From the NCBI GenBank assembly GCA_026874595.1, contig CM049308.1:79282124-79346123 (forward strand): 64,000 bases of DNA. Reading direction: 5' to 3'. The notes under the pieces are model-generated. The model was given only the letters and a program-made list of their open reading frames with translations. It had not been told where the DNA came from and did no database searches. Position numbers and translations under genes: made by a program. This DNA is from Sipunculus nudus. Taxonomy: Eukaryota > Annelida > Sipuncula > Golfingiida > Sipunculidae. How positions within the stretch are numbered: position 1 is the first letter of the stretch; each line of letters opens with the position of its first letter. Below, piece after piece: positions 62,144-64,000 of the stretch.

Positions 62144-62280
62144 TGAGTCACCAGCATGGACCGGATTGTAGCTTTAGTGGACATGGACTGTTTCTATGTT
62201 CAAGTGGAACAAGCAGCAAAACCTGAGACCAAAGGCAAACCCTGTGCTGTGGCCCAGTACAAAACCTGGCAGGGAGGTGG
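62144..62280 (+). CDS. POLH: DNA polymerase eta, first coding exon (start at 62156)
   Basis: Pol eta is the Y-family translesion polymerase that copies past UV-induced cyclobutane dimers in the nucleus. The exon begins after a strong acceptor (TGTTTTATTTTACAG). The ATG at 62156 opens MDRIVALVDMDCFYVQVEQA, and the exon ends at GGTGG|GTAAGT with 41 codons plus two bases. It includes the palm motif DMDCFYVQ, with the first catalytic aspartate and the conserved E of VEQ, then PCAVAQYKTW..GG as in animal POLH. An in-frame TGA four codons upstream fixes the start. The acceptor upstream of the ATG implies at least one non-coding 5' exon. Confidence 0.93.
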
Positions 62281-62576
62281 GTAAGTTGATCAGCGATATC
62301 TTTATGTTGTGTGATATTGTGTTGTTTAAAGTGCAGCACTTGGTTGGCAAAGTACTAATGCATATTCATGAATAAGCTTTATTATCATCCCTGTTTCATC
62401 CATATCGTGATATTGTTAATTTCAGGGTTTATAGGGAGACCTGTTGTTACGAACATGTAAAGCTGTTTATTGTGAAAGAAACTTATTTTTTCAGGACAAG
62501 TTAACTATGTACAGTCTATGATTCTGTCTTTTAAAACAGGTTAAATGTACTTGATTGTTCCAATTCATGCTTGTAG
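62281..62576 (+). other. POLH intron 1 (coding part), phase 2
   Basis: A 296-bp intron from GTAAGT to CTTGTAG. The joined codon GG|A gives glycine. Nothing recognised inside. Confidence 0.9.
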
Positions 62577-62711
62577 ACTGATTGCTGTGGGATACGAAGC
62601 CAGAGCATTTGGTGTGAAGAGGAACATGATGGGAAATGAAGCAAAGAAGCTTTGTCCTGACCTTCACCTGTTTAGGGTACCTGAATCAAGAGGGAAAGCA
62701 GATCTCACAAA
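62577..62711 (+). CDS. POLH: DNA polymerase eta, second coding exon
   Basis: A 135-bp exon giving LIAVGYEARAFGVKRNMMGN, then EAKKLCPDLHLFRVPESRGK and ADLTK. It contains the Y-family fingers motif YEARAFGVKR (its Y and R contact the incoming nucleotide) and AKKLCPDL, which is nearly invariant in animal POLH. It ends at ACAAA|GTAATC in phase 2. The frame joins the flanking exons without shift. Other frames over this interval are shadows. Confidence 0.93.
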
Positions 62712-63508
62712 GTAATCACACAAATTTTTCTACATATGAATTTTATAAACTACACTGGCCACTCCTTTGCTGGTTACTTTGTAAATCGACTTGTCACAGT
62801 AAAACGAACCTCAGGCTCTTGAAATCAATTAACTGTAAGTACTAATAGTAATAATGAGTAAAGGTAAGAAACAAGTGTTAGAGGGCCCTCAGCAACCACT
62901 AGTATAAAACATTCATTCTCTACATTACAGAATTTCAAGACCTCAGATGCATGCACATAGAACTGGCCCAAGTGATTCTGACTGATACCAAATCAACTCA
63001 CATTTCAGTCTTGTACTAGGTATATTTAGATGCTGACATGGACAGTGCAGCACGTTTCAAGTTTGTCCTCACCAACATTAAAGGTTCCATCCAGTCAAGA
63101 ATACCCTGAGTGGCTCATGTTAGATCTGCTGAGCTCTCATTGGTTGACTCATAATTGTTTATGATAAACAACCCTTGCTAATGCACATGTCCCTCTGATG
63201 AGTGTTGTTTATGTGATTTTTCATTTGTCAGTATTTTACAGTTATGAGACTTAGTATTTACATTAAAAAAAGTGTTTATAAATCTGATAAACCATGTAAA
63301 ACTAGTATTTATACTTAGTTCCAAGCAAGCAATAGTGTATACTTATAATTGTTTGGCCAGTGTCAGCATGGGACATTGTCATATTACGTGATAGAACCAT
63401 CAGCCACTTGCATATAAAGCCACATGTATACATATGTTATATAATAAGACATGTTTTTACAAATTCACCATAAGTATTGCTAATTTATTTCTGTGGTTTT
63501 ATTATCAG
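62712..63508 (+). other. POLH intron 2 (coding part), phase 2
   Basis: A 797-bp intron ending TTTTATTATCAG. No internal exon or repeat recognised. Confidence 0.85.
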
Positions 63509-63776
63509 GTATCGTGAGGCAAGTGTTGGAGTGATGAAGGTGCTCAATCAGTTCAGCTCCTGTGTTGAGAGGGCCAGCATCGATGAAGCATACATTGACC
63601 TCACAGAGGAGGTTGAGAAAAGGCTCCAAACAAGAGACAGCCAACCTGTGTCAGCTGCAGAGCTGCCAAACACATTTGTAGTGGGTTGGGAGGGAATTCA
63701 AGAGAAAGATGGAGAAAGGGATGAACCCGCTGCTGAAGGTTACAGCATTCTCAATATGAATAGGAGATATTCCTGA
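63509..63776 (+). CDS. POLH: DNA polymerase eta, third coding exon (3' end uncertain)
   Basis: Starts GTATCGTGAG after TATCAG; the split codon AA|G continues K-YREASVGVMKVLNQFSSCV and then ERASIDEAYIDL. SIDEAY holds the second pair of catalytic carboxylates (D and E) of the Y-family active site. The tail (EEVEKRLQTRDSQPVSAAEL, LPNTFVVGW) matches the animal POLH segment after it. The frame stays open to TGA 63774-63776, but the real exon should end earlier at a donor. The best candidate is GCTGAAG|GTTACA (exon end 63738), which is weak. The rest of the gene lies beyond the window. Confidence 0.9.
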
Positions 63777-64000
63777 AATTATGTTTATCGTTAGTCATCA
63801 ATTATGATGGATCGCTCTCTGCCACCTTTGTCTCGCCATCATAATTTTCAATCCTGTAGTCTTTTAGATTAAGTTGATTTATTATTATTTAAGCATTTTG
63901 ATGCTTATTTGGTAATCAACATATATTTGGGCATTATAAAAAAGCTACATGTTTGCACGGCTCTTTGGTGTTCACCTGTCCTTTGTGAAATAAAAAAAAA
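63777..64000 (+). other. Probable POLH intron sequence to window end
   Basis: AT-rich with no further POLH motif. It ends in AATAAAAAAAAA at the window edge. Confidence 0.5.

Noticed and set aside
1-64000. CRISPR arrays, operons, phage or bacterial defence genes
   Set aside because: Spliced genes, dispersed eukaryotic repeats and lack of long uninterrupted frames rule out a prokaryotic context; the tandem arrays have no spacer structure.

Overview
This is an AT-rich, repeat-dense animal nuclear window with no prokaryotic features. It reads as a lophotrochozoan, most likely a bivalve mollusc. The reasons are short exons with GT..AG introns of up to more than 10 kb, tRNA-derived SINE traces, and several mobile elements with tandem cores, short terminal inverted repeats and (ACGG/ACAG)-type microsatellite tails. 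That is the architecture of the pearl / Helentron-associated elements described from oysters. The species assignment is inference; the repeats and exons are read directly.

Two protein-coding genes can be supported. On the minus strand are N-terminal exons of an ASPP-family gene (PPP1R13B/TP53BP2-like, p53- and PP1-binding): a start exon at 30628-30690, a possible alternative start exon at 26232-26270, the beta-grasp domain exon at 20001-20148, and its continuation at 18595-18714. The rest of the gene must lie below position 1, because no further ASPP exon was seen in 1-18594. On the plus strand, at the right edge, are the first three coding exons of DNA polymerase eta (POLH): 62156-62280, 62577-62711 and from 63509. 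They carry both halves of the Y-family catalytic carboxylate set; the gene runs off the window. Possible distal non-coding first exons are at about 47278-47430 (minus, ASPP) and about 52290-52385 (plus, POLH). If both are real, the genes are arranged head to head with about 5 kb between their starts, and both belong to DNA-damage responses. A weak PEX12-like RING fragment (42062-42277) and a LINE reverse-transcriptase tail relic (61250-61560) are the only other protein-like traces.

Layout: 1-13.9 kb is intronic or intergenic AT-rich DNA with AT microsatellites, three degenerate tandem arrays and a G-quadruplex-like patch. 13.9-17.0 kb is copy 1 of a large repeat family with a terminal hairpin; copy 2 is at 34.3-36.9 kb, and a scrambled, inverted, multi-module set is at 53.5-61.0 kb. 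17.8-18.35 kb is an hAT-like MITE. 23.4-24.6 kb and 40.5-41.5 kb are pearl-like elements with tandem cores of about 300 bp and about 146 bp. 28.0-28.8 kb and 33.55-34.16 kb are minisatellites. 44.4-46.7 kb, 47.6-49.5 kb and 50.2-52.3 kb are three successive fold-back structures (long inverted repeats with 0.1-0.45 kb arms). The middle one carries a CTCF-like motif in each arm, in convergent orientation. The stretches in between show nothing recognisable.

No new protein system was found. The items most worth checking are the cluster of fold-back elements with CTCF-like sites between the two putative promoters, a CTCF-consensus match inside an ASPP coding exon, the phase-compatible alternative ASPP start exons, and the hairpin-ended repeat family.
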